DNA of 15,059 bases from Streptomyces bikiniensis (GTDB taxonomy: Bacteria > Actinomycetota > Actinomycetes > Streptomycetales > Streptomycetaceae). A program made the translations under genes and the position numbers. The stretch covers positions 1-15,059 of the forward strand of contig JNWL01000078.1 of the NCBI GenBank assembly GCA_000716465.1, given 5' to 3'. The stretch's first letter is position 1, and each line of letters starts with the position of its first letter. The notes under the pieces were generated by a model that did not search any database, was not told where the DNA came from, and was given only the letters and a program-made list of their open reading frames with translations. Shown in pieces: positions 6,556 to 13,974 of the stretch.

Positions 6556-7614
6556 TCAGTGGCCTCCGGGGCCGGGCGGGGCGGCGAGCTCCGCCAGCGG
6601 GACGGGTTCCAGGCCGCGTTCGAGCAGGCCCTCGACGATCGCCGGGAGGGCCGCCACGGTCTGGCTGCGGTCCCCGGCGCCCTCGTGCATCAGGACCACC
6701 GAGCCGGGCCCGACGCCCTCCAGGACGGTCTTGGCGATCTGCTCGGGCCCCGGCCGCGACCAGTCGCGGGCGTCCACGTCCCACATCGCCAGGGCGGCCG
6801 GGTGCCCGTCCAGGGCGGCCAGCACCTCGGGGCTCAGCGCCCCGTACGGCGGCCGGAACCAGGCCGGGGCCGTGCCGGCCACCCGGTCCAGCTCCTCCGT
6901 CGTCCGGTCGATCTGCTCGCGCAGCTGCTCCGGCGTCAGGTCGAACAGGAAGGGGTGCGACCAGGAGTGGTTGCCGAGGCCGTGGCCGCTCGCCACGATC
7001 CGGCGGACCTCGTCGGGCAGCGCGGCGACGTGGTGGCCGACGCAGAAGAAGGTGGCCCGGGCCCCGTAGCGGGCCAGGATCTCCAGGACCTGCCGGGTGA
7101 AGACCGGGTCGGGGCCGTCGTCGAAGGTGAGCGCCACCTTGGGGACGTCCCGGCGGCCGTGCTCGAAGCAGCGCCCGGCCGCCGTCAGGGCCTTCTGCGC
7201 CGGTTCCCCGCGCCGTACGCCCTCGAAGTACTCCTCGGCGCGGCCGGTCAGGGTGCCGCCCTCGGCGGTCACCCGGGCGAGGCCGCCGGGCGCGGCCAGG
7301 GCCCGTTCCGCGAGCTGCCGGGCCGTGACGGAGCCGAAGCGCGGCCGGGGCGGAAGCAGCCAGGGGTCCGCGCGGTGGACCTCCAGGCCGGCGGCGGTCA
7401 TGGGGCCGTCGAGCAGGCCGTTGGTGCTGTCCAGGACCACGGCCGGGGGCTCGTCGCCGTCGAGGTCCCCGAGCCAGGCGATGAGTTCGGCGACCCGGGC
7501 GGCGCCCCAGTCGCGCGGCTCCGCCACGGGGCGGCCGGTGCCGTCCAGGACCTCGACCCGGTAGCCCTCGGCGGTCCAGGCGATCCCCGCGTACCTCTTC
7601 GTCACCGGTGCCAT
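6556..7614 (-). CDS. NodB-type (polysaccharide) deacetylase with extra N-terminal domain
   Basis: A 352-residue protein. Residues about 158-345 form a NodB (CE4) deacetylase with every motif: TFDDGP (163-168; catalytic base D165, metal D166), HSWSH (216-220; metal H216 and H220), RPPYG (254-258), the DARDW region (281-285) and LMHEG (308-312; H310). Such enzymes hydrolyse N-acetyl or other acyl-amide bonds. There is no signal peptide, so it acts in the cytosol, unlike most cell-wall deacetylases. Residues 1-115 are an added domain: YAGIAW strand, an acidic strand VVLDSTNGLL and AAGLEVHRADP recall the RNase H-like fold of IS110-type transposases, but the first Asp is missing. ATG 7614 overlaps the stop of the condensation gene (TGATG), indicating coupling. 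Likely removes an N-acyl group from a pathway intermediate. Confidence 0.85.
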   Translation of the reverse strand: MAPVTKRYAGIAWTAEGYRVEVLDGTGRPVAEPRDWGAARVAELIAWLGDLDGDEPPAVVLDSTNGLLDGPMTAAGLEVHRADPWLLPPRPRFGSVTARQLAERALAAPGGLARVTAEGGTLTGRAEEYFEGVRRGEPAQKALTAAGRCFEHGRRDVPKVALTFDDGPDPVFTRQVLEILARYGARATFFCVGHHVAALPDEVRRIVASGHGLGNHSWSHPFLFDLTPEQLREQIDRTTEELDRVAGTAPAWFRPPYGALSPEVLAALDGHPAALAMWDVDARDWSRPGPEQIAKTVLEGVGPGSVVLMHEGAGDRSQTVAALPAIVEGLLERGLEPVPLAELAAPPGPGGH

Positions 7615-8984
7615 CAGTCCCCCAGCGCGATCGCCTCGGCGACGACCAGCCGCTCGACCCCGCGCAGGAACCTCTCCATGCCCGCGCGGTCGACCACCGC
7701 CGGGTCTGCGGTCATGGCGAGGTCCAGGGCGCCCGGGGCGGTCAGCACGTCCACCGCCATCGAGACGTTCCTGCGGGCCGGGAACTCCGTCGGCCAGCGC
7801 AGTTCGGTCCGGCCGATCAGCTCGCTCAGCGGGGCCCTGGGCTTCTCGACCCCGTCGAAGGGCCCGACGCCGGGGTCGCGGGTGTCGTTCCACCAGTACG
7901 AGTGGTCGGCCGCCTCCCCCTTCTCCACGAGGAGCGCCACCTCGCGGTCGAGCGCCCACTTGTCGTACGCGGCGTGCCGGAACGCGTTGAGGGCGACGGA
8001 CCGGGTCCGGCGCACGGCGTCCTCGAAGTCCCGGTCCGCGTCCGTGAGCCGGAACAGCGCCTCCTGCGCCACGGTGCTGACCGAGGCGGCGGCGGCCGGC
8101 TGGAAGCGGTTGCCCACGACGACCTGGAAGAGCACGTCGGCGCTCCCGGACATCCGGGCGAGCTGGTGGGCGGCGGCCCCGAGGAGCACGGCGGCGTCGC
8201 TGACCTCCAGCTCCGCCGCGACCCGTCCGACGGCGACCGCGAGGGCGGGCGAGCGCAGCAGCGCGTTGGGGAACCTGCGGTCCGGGACGTCCGCGAGCTC
8301 CGGCGCCGCCGGCTCCCGGAAGATCCGCCGGGGCCCGGCGGTCAGCTGCTCGATCCAGTGCCGGCGGGCGGCCTCGTCGCGGCGGCGGCCGAGCGGCGAG
8401 GCCTGGACGCCGGCGGCCTCCAGGGGCTGGAGGGCGGGACGCGCGGCGCGCAGCGACGCGGCGGTCTCCCCCGCCTGCACGGCCTCCAGGTCGCGCAGGA
8501 GCCGGCCGAGGCCCCAGTAGTCCATGCCGGTGTGCGCCCCGGCCAGGACGAGCCGGTGGACCAGGCCGCCGGACTCGACCAGACCGACCCGCAGGGGCCA
8601 TTCCCGGGTGTGGTCGAAGGGGCGTCCGGCCAGCTCGCCGAGGAGGGCGGCGCCGTCCTCCCCGGAGCGTTCCGCCGGGCCCGTGCGGATCTCCACGGGG
8701 AGTTCCCCGCTGCCGTCCACGACCTGTTCGAGACCGTCCTCGCCGTCCGGCAGGAAGCGGGTGTGCAGGCTGTCGTGGAGCAGCAGCAGCTCGGTCAGGT
8801 CCGCGAGCACGCGGTCCACCGGGCGGGGCGGGGAGACGGGGAGGTGGACCGGCAGGTTGTACCGGGGGGCGTCGTCGCCGAGCCGGGTGACGACGCCCCA
8901 GATGGCCCGCTGGCCCCAGGTCGCCGGGCCCCTCCCGGCCCGCGCGGAGTCCAGCCTGACGGTCCGCCGCTCAGCCGTGGTCAT
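7614..8984 (-). CDS. Stand-alone NRPS-type condensation domain protein
   Basis: A 456-residue condensation domain with no attached adenylation or carrier domain. Visible motifs: LLLHDSLHTRF (67-77, C2-like), the active-site segment AHTGMDYW (150-157) in place of HHxxxDG, which keeps the second His (H151) and the Asp (D155) but has Ala for the first His and Tyr for Gly, and VVVGNR (C5-like) further on. The family joins a carrier-bound acyl or aminoacyl group to an amine, or sometimes a hydroxyl. With two free carrier proteins in the cluster, it should act in trans on them. ATG 8984 has GGAAGG about ten bases upstream. A hairpin-containing 109-base gap separates it from the previous gene, so it may start a second transcript. 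Confidence 0.9.
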   Translation of the reverse strand: MTTAERRTVRLDSARAGRGPATWGQRAIWGVVTRLGDDAPRYNLPVHLPVSPPRPVDRVLADLTELLLLHDSLHTRFLPDGEDGLEQVVDGSGELPVEIRTGPAERSGEDGAALLGELAGRPFDHTREWPLRVGLVESGGLVHRLVLAGAHTGMDYWGLGRLLRDLEAVQAGETAASLRAARPALQPLEAAGVQASPLGRRRDEAARRHWIEQLTAGPRRIFREPAAPELADVPDRRFPNALLRSPALAVAVGRVAAELEVSDAAVLLGAAAHQLARMSGSADVLFQVVVGNRFQPAAAASVSTVAQEALFRLTDADRDFEDAVRRTRSVALNAFRHAAYDKWALDREVALLVEKGEAADHSYWWNDTRDPGVGPFDGVEKPRAPLSELIGRTELRWPTEFPARRNVSMAVDVLTAPGALDLAMTADPAVVDRAGMERFLRGVERLVVAEAIALGD

Positions 8985-9037
8985 GGTGTTCCAGCCTTCC
9001 CTTCGGTTGCCTCGTGGGTCGTGCGCCGGAGCCGGGA

Positions 9038-9078
9038 GGGCCGTCGCGCCCCCGGGTGGGGCGGGGGCGCGGCGGCCC
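9038..9078. terminator. Strong hairpin inside the cluster (terminator or attenuator)
   Basis: GGGCCGTCGCGCCCCCG (9038-9054) pairs with CGGGGGCGCGGCGGCCC (9062-9078) over 17 positions with one T/G mismatch and a 7-base loop. It starts 16 bases past the stop of the KAS-like gene and about 50 bases before the condensation gene start. No T-run is present. It may reduce read-through or protect the 3' end of the upstream transcript. Confidence 0.55.
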
Positions 9079-9093
9079 GCCGGAGTACGGGTG

Positions 9094-10002
9094 TTACGAC
9101 TCGCCGCCCGCGAAGAGCGCCGTGTGCGTACGGCCGGAGCGCGGGTCCGTGTCGCACAGCACGATCCGCCGGTGGTCGCGCCCCCACTCCCGCCAGTGGT
9201 CGGCGAGGTCCAGCCAGAGGCTGGTGCAGTAGCTGCCCGGGGCCACCCGGTGCACCGGACCGGCGTGCTCGGGGACGTCCCCGGTGACCCAGGGGCCGAG
9301 CACGAGGAGCGTGCCGTCCTCGGCGGGCTCCCGGCCGAGGGCGTCCGCCGGCGAACCGGCCGAGCGGGCGCGGACGAAACGGGGGCCGTTCCCGTCCCCG
9401 CCGTCCTCCCCGGTCCCGAGGACGAGCGCGGCGGCCGAGTCGACCAGCGGGACGCCCTGCGCCGGCGGGTCGTCCCGTACGGGCGGGTCGTTCCGTACCG
9501 GCGGGTCGTCCCGTACCGGCGGGTCGTCCCGTACGGGCAGGGCGTCCCGTACCAGCGGGAAGGGCGTCGGCAGGGTGGTCTGTTCGAGGACCGCGATCAC
9601 GACCTCCGCCGCCCGCCCCGCCCTCGCGTACGCCGAGGCGATCCGCAGCGCGGTGAAGGGCGCGGCCAGGCCCTGCTGGGCGATCGCGAAGTTGGCCGCC
9701 CGGCCGCCGAGGCGGTCGGTGAGGTACGGCGCGACGGCGGTGAACGGCACCACGTCCGGGAGGGCGTGGGTGACGATCAGGAGCTCGGGCCTGCTGCCGC
9801 CGACGCCCTCGTCGGCGACGAGCAGGTCCGCGAGGTCGCGGTGCCGGACGTGCGGGCCGCCGTCGAACAGCTCCTCGTCCGGCTTCTCCCCGAAGGGGGC
9901 GAGCAGGTCGCGGAAGTAGTCGAGCGCGGCCCGCCGGTCGTCCGGCTCCCGCCTCCCGGGCGAGCGGACCGCGGCGGCGGCCCGTACGGCGAGTCCGCTC
10001 AT
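9094..10002 (-). CDS. Degenerate KAS III-like (thiolase-fold) protein lacking catalytic Cys
   Basis: A 302-residue protein that aligns by eye with the neighbouring KAS III: FAIAQQGLAAPFTALRIA (105-122) matches FGLSHQACVSSLGAIEVL of the partner, which puts Leu112 where the partner has its nucleophilic Cys. LVDSAAALVLG (186-196) matches the ADAAASCLITL strand, and the C-terminus matches the last strands, but the segment bearing the catalytic His is missing. It is thus probably a non-catalytic subunit, like PqsB beside PqsC or a chain-length factor beside KS-alpha. Residues about 151-180 are a VRDDPP repeat. Its ATG overlaps the stop of the carrier protein 2 gene (ATGA). I rate the fold assignment as likely, the partner role as inference. 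Confidence 0.6.
   Translation of the reverse strand: MSGLAVRAAAAVRSPGRREPDDRRAALDYFRDLLAPFGEKPDEELFDGGPHVRHRDLADLLVADEGVGGSRPELLIVTHALPDVVPFTAVAPYLTDRLGGRAANFAIAQQGLAAPFTALRIASAYARAGRAAEVVIAVLEQTTLPTPFPLVRDALPVRDDPPVRDDPPVRNDPPVRDDPPAQGVPLVDSAAALVLGTGEDGGDGNGPRFVRARSAGSPADALGREPAEDGTLLVLGPWVTGDVPEHAGPVHRVAPGSYCTSLWLDLADHWREWGRDHRRIVLCDTDPRSGRTHTALFAGGES
9463..9552. repeat. Five 18-bp tandem repeats in the KAS-like gene
   Basis: Five head-to-tail units of 18 bases with consensus CGGCGGGTCGTCCCGTAC (units 3 and 4 are identical), encoding VRDDPP in the minus-strand protein. There are no spacers, so this is not a CRISPR array. Confidence 0.9.
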
Positions 10003-10265
10003 GGCGTGCCCTCCTCTTCGCGGAGGGCGGCCTCGACGTAGTCGGCGAAGGAGCCCACGGTCCGCAGGTGGTCGATGTCGAGCGCCTCCGGGTCGACCGA
10101 GATCCCGGTCGCCTCCTCGACGGTCATGAGGAGCCCCAGGACGGCGAGGGAGGTGAGCTGGAGCTCGTCGAAGAGCGCGGTCTCCTCCGTGAGCCCGGTG
10201 ACGGGCCGCTCCAGGACCTCGCCGAGCGCCTTCTCGATGGTGAGGACCAGTTCCTGACGGTTCAT
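9999..10265 (-). CDS. Acyl carrier protein 2
   Basis: An 88-residue acidic carrier protein. The phosphopantetheine site is Ser39 in ELQLTSLAVL, and the helix pattern (LFDELQLTSL, then MTVEEATGISVD, then TVGSFADYVEAAL) is that of free-standing ACP/PCPs. The Leu-Thr-Ser-Leu site, in place of the classic Asp-Ser-Leu, is an acceptable but less common variant. ATG 10265 overlaps the KAS III stop by four bases, and its own stop overlaps the start of the KAS-like gene, so it is translated between the two KAS subunits. This placement suggests it delivers or receives the acyl chain for that pair. Confidence 0.85.
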   Translation of the reverse strand: MNRQELVLTIEKALGEVLERPVTGLTEETALFDELQLTSLAVLGLLMTVEEATGISVDPEALDIDHLRTVGSFADYVEAALREEEGTP

Positions 10266-11383
10266 CGGGTGCCGCCTCCCGCCCGGTGGGTGATGACCAT
10301 GGCGCCGAAGGTGGCGCCCAGGCCGACGGAGACGAGGAGGTAGGGGGCGCCGTCCACCAGCCGGCCCTCGTCGCGCAGGGTGGTGTAGTTGACGAAGACG
10401 TCGGAGGCGAAGGTGTGGCTGTAGCGGGGGACGTTGTCCAGGAAGACCTTCTCCGGCGCCACCCCCAGCTCCTTGATCGTCTGCCGCCAGGCCAGCTTGT
10501 TGACGTTGTGCGGGATCACCAGCTCGACGTCGTCGAGGGTCAGCCCGGCCTCCTCCACCGCCTGGTGGATGACCTCCGCGATCCGGCCGCCGTACCGCTC
10601 CCCGAACTCGGTGTTCTGCTCGGGGGTCAGTTCCAGCCACTGGGCGTACTCGCCCAGGGTCCGGGTGGCGAAGGACCGGACCACGTCGCCCTCGCCGTCC
10701 AGGGTGATCAGGCAGGAGGCGGCGGCGTCGGCCATGATCGAGGTGTTGGGGACGTGCTGGACGACCGGCGAGTACGCCTGCTCGCCGGTGACCATGAGGG
10801 CGTACGCGCCCTCGCCGCCCTCCGCGCGGAGCAGTTCGCCGAGCACCTCGATGGCGCCGAGGCTGCTGACGCAGGCCTGGTGGCTGAGGCCGAAGGCCTC
10901 GGCGTCGGCGAGCCCGAGGGCGTCGCCGATCTCCCGGGCGACGTCCACGTGGGCGGGGGCGACCGCCTGGGTGACGTGGGCGTAGGCCAGGTAGTCCACC
11001 CGGCCGCCCTCGGGGAGGGCGGCCAGGGCGCCGCGCGCGGCGGGCCGCAGCAGGTCGAGCAGCGGCAGCCCGGGGTCGTACCGGAGCCGGTCCAGGCCGT
11101 AGAACTTGCGGAAGACGCCGAGCTGCGCCCGGTGCAGTCCGAGGCGTTCGCCCAGCTCCTCGATCCGCACGCTGCGCTCGGGCAGGTACGACTCGATCCG
11201 CTCCAGGGTGATCGGACGGTCCCCGGCCGGACGGCGGTCGGTGGCCGGCCGGGGATCAGCGGTCGTCCGGGGGGCAGTGGCCGGCCGGGGGGCAGTGGCC
11301 GGCCGGGGGGCAGTGGCCGGCCGGGGGGCAGTGGCCGACCGGGGATCAGTGGTCGTCCGGTGGTCGGCGGTCGGCAGGCTCAT
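10262..11383 (-). CDS. 3-oxoacyl-ACP synthase III (KAS III)-family enzyme
   Basis: A 373-residue thiolase-fold condensing enzyme. The nucleophile is Cys171 in SHQACVSSLGA; His292 lies in VIPHNVNKLAW; the C-terminal glycine loop is VSVGLGATFGA (351-361). FabH has Asn in GNTSAAS; the equivalent here is YSHTFASD with His323, so the Asn of the usual Cys-His-Asn triad is replaced. Family members make C-C bonds from acyl thioesters or transfer acyl groups. Residues about 12-53 are an 18-bp-repeat-encoded TAPRPA tract, and the core fold begins near residue 58. ATG 11383 overlaps the methyltransferase stop (TGATG), and the gene end overlaps carrier protein 2. Together with the 302-residue KAS-like protein it probably forms a heterodimer. 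Confidence 0.9.
   Translation of the reverse strand: MSLPTADHRTTTDPRSATAPRPATAPRPATAPRPATAPRTTADPRPATDRRPAGDRPITLERIESYLPERSVRIEELGERLGLHRAQLGVFRKFYGLDRLRYDPGLPLLDLLRPAARGALAALPEGGRVDYLAYAHVTQAVAPAHVDVAREIGDALGLADAEAFGLSHQACVSSLGAIEVLGELLRAEGGEGAYALMVTGEQAYSPVVQHVPNTSIMADAAASCLITLDGEGDVVRSFATRTLGEYAQWLELTPEQNTEFGERYGGRIAEVIHQAVEEAGLTLDDVELVIPHNVNKLAWRQTIKELGVAPEKVFLDNVPRYSHTFASDVFVNYTTLRDEGRLVDGAPYLLVSVGLGATFGAMVITHRAGGGTR
11225..11368. repeat. Eight 18-bp tandem repeats at the 5' end of the KAS III gene
   Basis: Eight units of 18 bases, consensus GGCCGGCCGGGGGGCAGT (three consecutive units at 11279-11332 are identical; outer units diverge). They encode the Pro/Ala/Thr/Arg-rich N-terminal extension of the KAS III protein. 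Confidence 0.9.
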
Positions 11384-12207
11384 CAGGACTTCACGACCTC
11401 GGCGCGGATCAGCCACAGCCGGTTGGCGCCGCGCCGGTCCCTCGGCTGGACGTCGTACGGCCAGCGGCCCTCGCCCGCGCCGGGCTGGCCCGGCTCCCGC
11501 AGGTCGGTGGTCTTCCAGCCGTTCGCGGTCAGGAACTCCTCGGGCTCGTCGGTGCCGAAGATCCACGGCGTGCCGTCGGCGGCGAGGGTGTCCAGGAAGC
11601 GCTTCGAGAACGGGCTGCGCAGCAGGGCGCGGCCCAGGATGTCGAAGGCCAGGTGGCTGCCGGGGGCCGAGGCGGAGGCGAGCAGCCGCAGCAGCCCGGC
11701 GGCCTGCTCCTCGGTGAGGAAGAAGGTCAGCGCCTCGGCGACCCACAGGGTCGGGCGGTCGCGGTCGAAGCCGGCGGCCTCCAGGGCGGGCAGCCACTCC
11801 TGGGTGAGGTCGGCGGCGACCTCGCGCCGGTCGACGCGCGGCTCGGCCCCGAGGGCGTCGAGCCGGCGGCGCTTCTCGGCGGTCAGGAGGGCGTGGTCGA
11901 CCTCGTAGAGCTCGACGCCGTCCGGCCAGTCGAGCCGGAACGCGCGGGTGTCCATGCCCGCCGCGATCAGCACGACCTGCCGGACCTCGCCCCCGGCGAG
12001 GACGTCCCGGATCGCGTCGTCCAGGAACCGGGTCCGGATGGAGATGAACGGCAGCAGGCCGCCGCCGGCGTAGCGCTCGATCAGCTCGAAGCCCCGGGGC
12101 GCGGCCAGTTCGCGGGCGAACGGGTCGGTGAACAGCGCGTCCTCGCGCTCGGACTCCTCGGCGCGGGCCGCGGCCATCCACTGTGCGGTGTACGAGACTG
12201 CGTCCAT
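11383..12207 (-). CDS. SAM-dependent O-methyltransferase, LCMT (TIGR00027-like) family
   Basis: A 274-residue class I methyltransferase of the leucine carboxyl methyltransferase type common in actinomycete clusters. The N-terminal part has DPFARELA (28-35) and SIRTRFLDDAI (56-66); SAM motif I is VVLIAAGMDTRAFRLDWP (78-95), with YEVDH (101-105) as the acidic ribose-binding strand end, and WVAEALTFFLTEEQ further on. Members methylate carboxylates or hydroxyls, for example in polyketide tailoring. ATG 12207 has GAGGAGG about ten bases upstream and follows carrier protein 1 by 36 bases. The stop overlaps the KAS III start. Probable role: capping a carboxylate or hydroxyl of the cluster product. 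Confidence 0.9.
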   Translation of the reverse strand: MDAVSYTAQWMAAARAEESEREDALFTDPFARELAAPRGFELIERYAGGGLLPFISIRTRFLDDAIRDVLAGGEVRQVVLIAAGMDTRAFRLDWPDGVELYEVDHALLTAEKRRRLDALGAEPRVDRREVAADLTQEWLPALEAAGFDRDRPTLWVAEALTFFLTEEQAAGLLRLLASASAPGSHLAFDILGRALLRSPFSKRFLDTLAADGTPWIFGTDEPEEFLTANGWKTTDLREPGQPGAGEGRWPYDVQPRDRRGANRLWLIRAEVVKS

Positions 12208-12243
12208 GGTGAAGACCCCTCCTCGGGATCGGGCGGAGCGGGA

Positions 12244-12477
12244 TCAGGCGAAGAAGGCCTTCTCGATGGTGGCGAGGGTCTGGAAGTCCTCGATGTCGAT
12301 GTTGTCGAAGTCGATCTCGACGCCCGCGGCGTCCTCGATCGTGTAGACGAGCTCGACGAAGGCGAGCGAGTCGACGAGGCGGCTCTCGATGAGGTCGACG
12401 TCGGAGGCGAGTTCGGTGCGCTCGGGGTGGCGGCCGAGGATCCAGTCCCGGACCTTGTCGATACCTGCGGAACTCAT
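12244..12477 (-). CDS. Acyl (aminoacyl) carrier protein 1
   Basis: A 77-residue acidic carrier protein with the phosphopantetheine serine at Ser37 in RLVDSLAFVEL. Asp-Ser-Leu-Ala-Phe and the following YTIEDAAGVEIDFDNIDIED are typical of free carrier proteins, including those paired with amino acid:[carrier protein] ligases. ATG 12477 is preceded by AAGGGA. It lies 16 bases after the AcpS-type transferase and two genes after the ligase, the linkage seen when the ligase loads this carrier. It should carry the activated amino acid as a thioester. Confidence 0.92.
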   Translation of the reverse strand: MSSAGIDKVRDWILGRHPERTELASDVDLIESRLVDSLAFVELVYTIEDAAGVEIDFDNIDIEDFQTLATIEKAFFA

Positions 12478-12493
12478 GGCATTCCCTTCGTGG

Positions 12494-13050
<557 letters not shown>

Positions 13051-13054
<4 letters not shown>

Positions 13055-13974
13055 GACACTTCGACGGCGGCGGCACCAGCGGCAGCGGCACTCGTGGCAC
13101 CGGCACCCGCGGCGGCCTCGACGGCACCGGCACCCGCGGCGACCTCCGCCGCGGCAGCCCGTACCGCGTCGAGCGCGGCGTCGAGGTCGTCCTCGAAGCG
13201 CTCGGTCAGGACGGCGAGCCAGCGCTCCAGGCCGAAGGCCACGCAGGAGGTGTAGGCGTGCTCCCCGGATGCGAGCCTGATCCCGCAGCGCTCGCCGAAG
13301 AAGTTGCGGTGGGTGTTGACGGAGGCGATCGCCAGGTCGCCGTACTGGAACTCGTACTTCACCGGGCTGAGCTTCTGCATCAGCGCGCGGCCGCCGTCGT
13401 TCCGGAAGAACGGGTCGCCCGCCGCCTCCCTGCCCAGCTCGACGCCGAGCGCGGCGGCGAAGGCCTGGATGCGTCCGGTGAAGCGGGCCAGGACCCGCTG
13501 GGTGTGCTCGAAGCCGCCGAGCGCGACGACCTCGCGCATCTGGAAGCTGGCGAGGCGGCGCAGACCGCCGTAGTGGTCCTCGTTGCGGAAGCAGCGGTTG
13601 ACCAGGGTGACCAGGGCGTCGTCGGCGACCTGCCCGCCCTCGTGGAAGAGGTACGCGCCGTAGCAGGTGGCGTGCGGGAGCCCGTACCGCGCCTCGGCGA
13701 CCGCGCCGGGTCCGAACCTCCCCTCCACCGGCTTGAACCGGTCCTCGGTCAGGTCGAGCGAACCGGCGACCCAGGCGAGGTGGGGGAAGTTGGTGTAGAC
13801 GTCGAACTTCTCCAGGTCGGTCACCGGGAAGAGCGGCGGGGCGCTGATCTCCTCGGCACCGTCCGCGAGCCCCCAGCCGGCGAAGACCCCGTCCAGCTCC
13901 CGGACGAGCCGGGTGGCCCCGGGCCCGAGGATGGCGAGGGCGGGGACGCCGTCGCTCCCGGTCAGGCGGTTCAT
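13051..13974 (-). CDS. Amino acid:[carrier protein] ligase (atypical seryl-tRNA synthetase-like)
   Basis: A 307-residue class II synthetase catalytic domain with no tRNA-binding arm, matching the aa:CP ligases first described from Bradyrhizobium, which adenylate Gly or Ala and transfer it to the phosphopantetheine of a small carrier protein. C104 (HATCYGAYLF), E148 (FQMREVVALG) and C244 (YTSCVAFGLERW) fit the Cys-Glu-Cys zinc site of these and archaeal-type SerRS. Motif 2 is CFRNEDHYGGLRRLASFQMR (128-147); motif 3 is FGLERW (247-252). Residues 273-305 are an Ala/Gly tail with a 27-bp repeat. ATG 13974 overlaps the diiron oxygenase stop; its stop overlaps the AcpS-type gene. It supplies the amino acid building block without an NRPS adenylation domain; the substrate amino acid is not readable by eye. 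Confidence 0.85.
13096..13149. repeat. 27-bp tandem repeat in the ligase 3' end
   Basis: GGCACCGGCACCCGCGGC occurs at 13096 and 13123 (period 27), encoding part of the Ala/Gly-rich C-terminal tail of the ligase. Confidence 0.75.

Noticed and set aside
3877..8520. Plus-strand open frame of about 1550 codons
   Set aside because: Antisense shadow of the transferase, MFS, deacetylase and condensation genes; composition is low-complexity and no motif is seen.
7615..8601. Deacetylase start far upstream, giving a 681-residue protein
   Set aside because: The extension is antisense-style Arg/Gly/Pro sequence overlapping the condensation gene in another frame; ATG 7614 with TGATG overlap is the natural start.
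9463..9552. CRISPR-like regular repeat
   Set aside because: Units are contiguous 18-mers with no spacers and lie inside a coding frame; the same holds for 11225-11368.
11384..12181. KAS III start far upstream, giving a 639-residue protein
   Set aside because: The extension is a shadow of the methyltransferase gene; ATG 11383 overlaps its stop.
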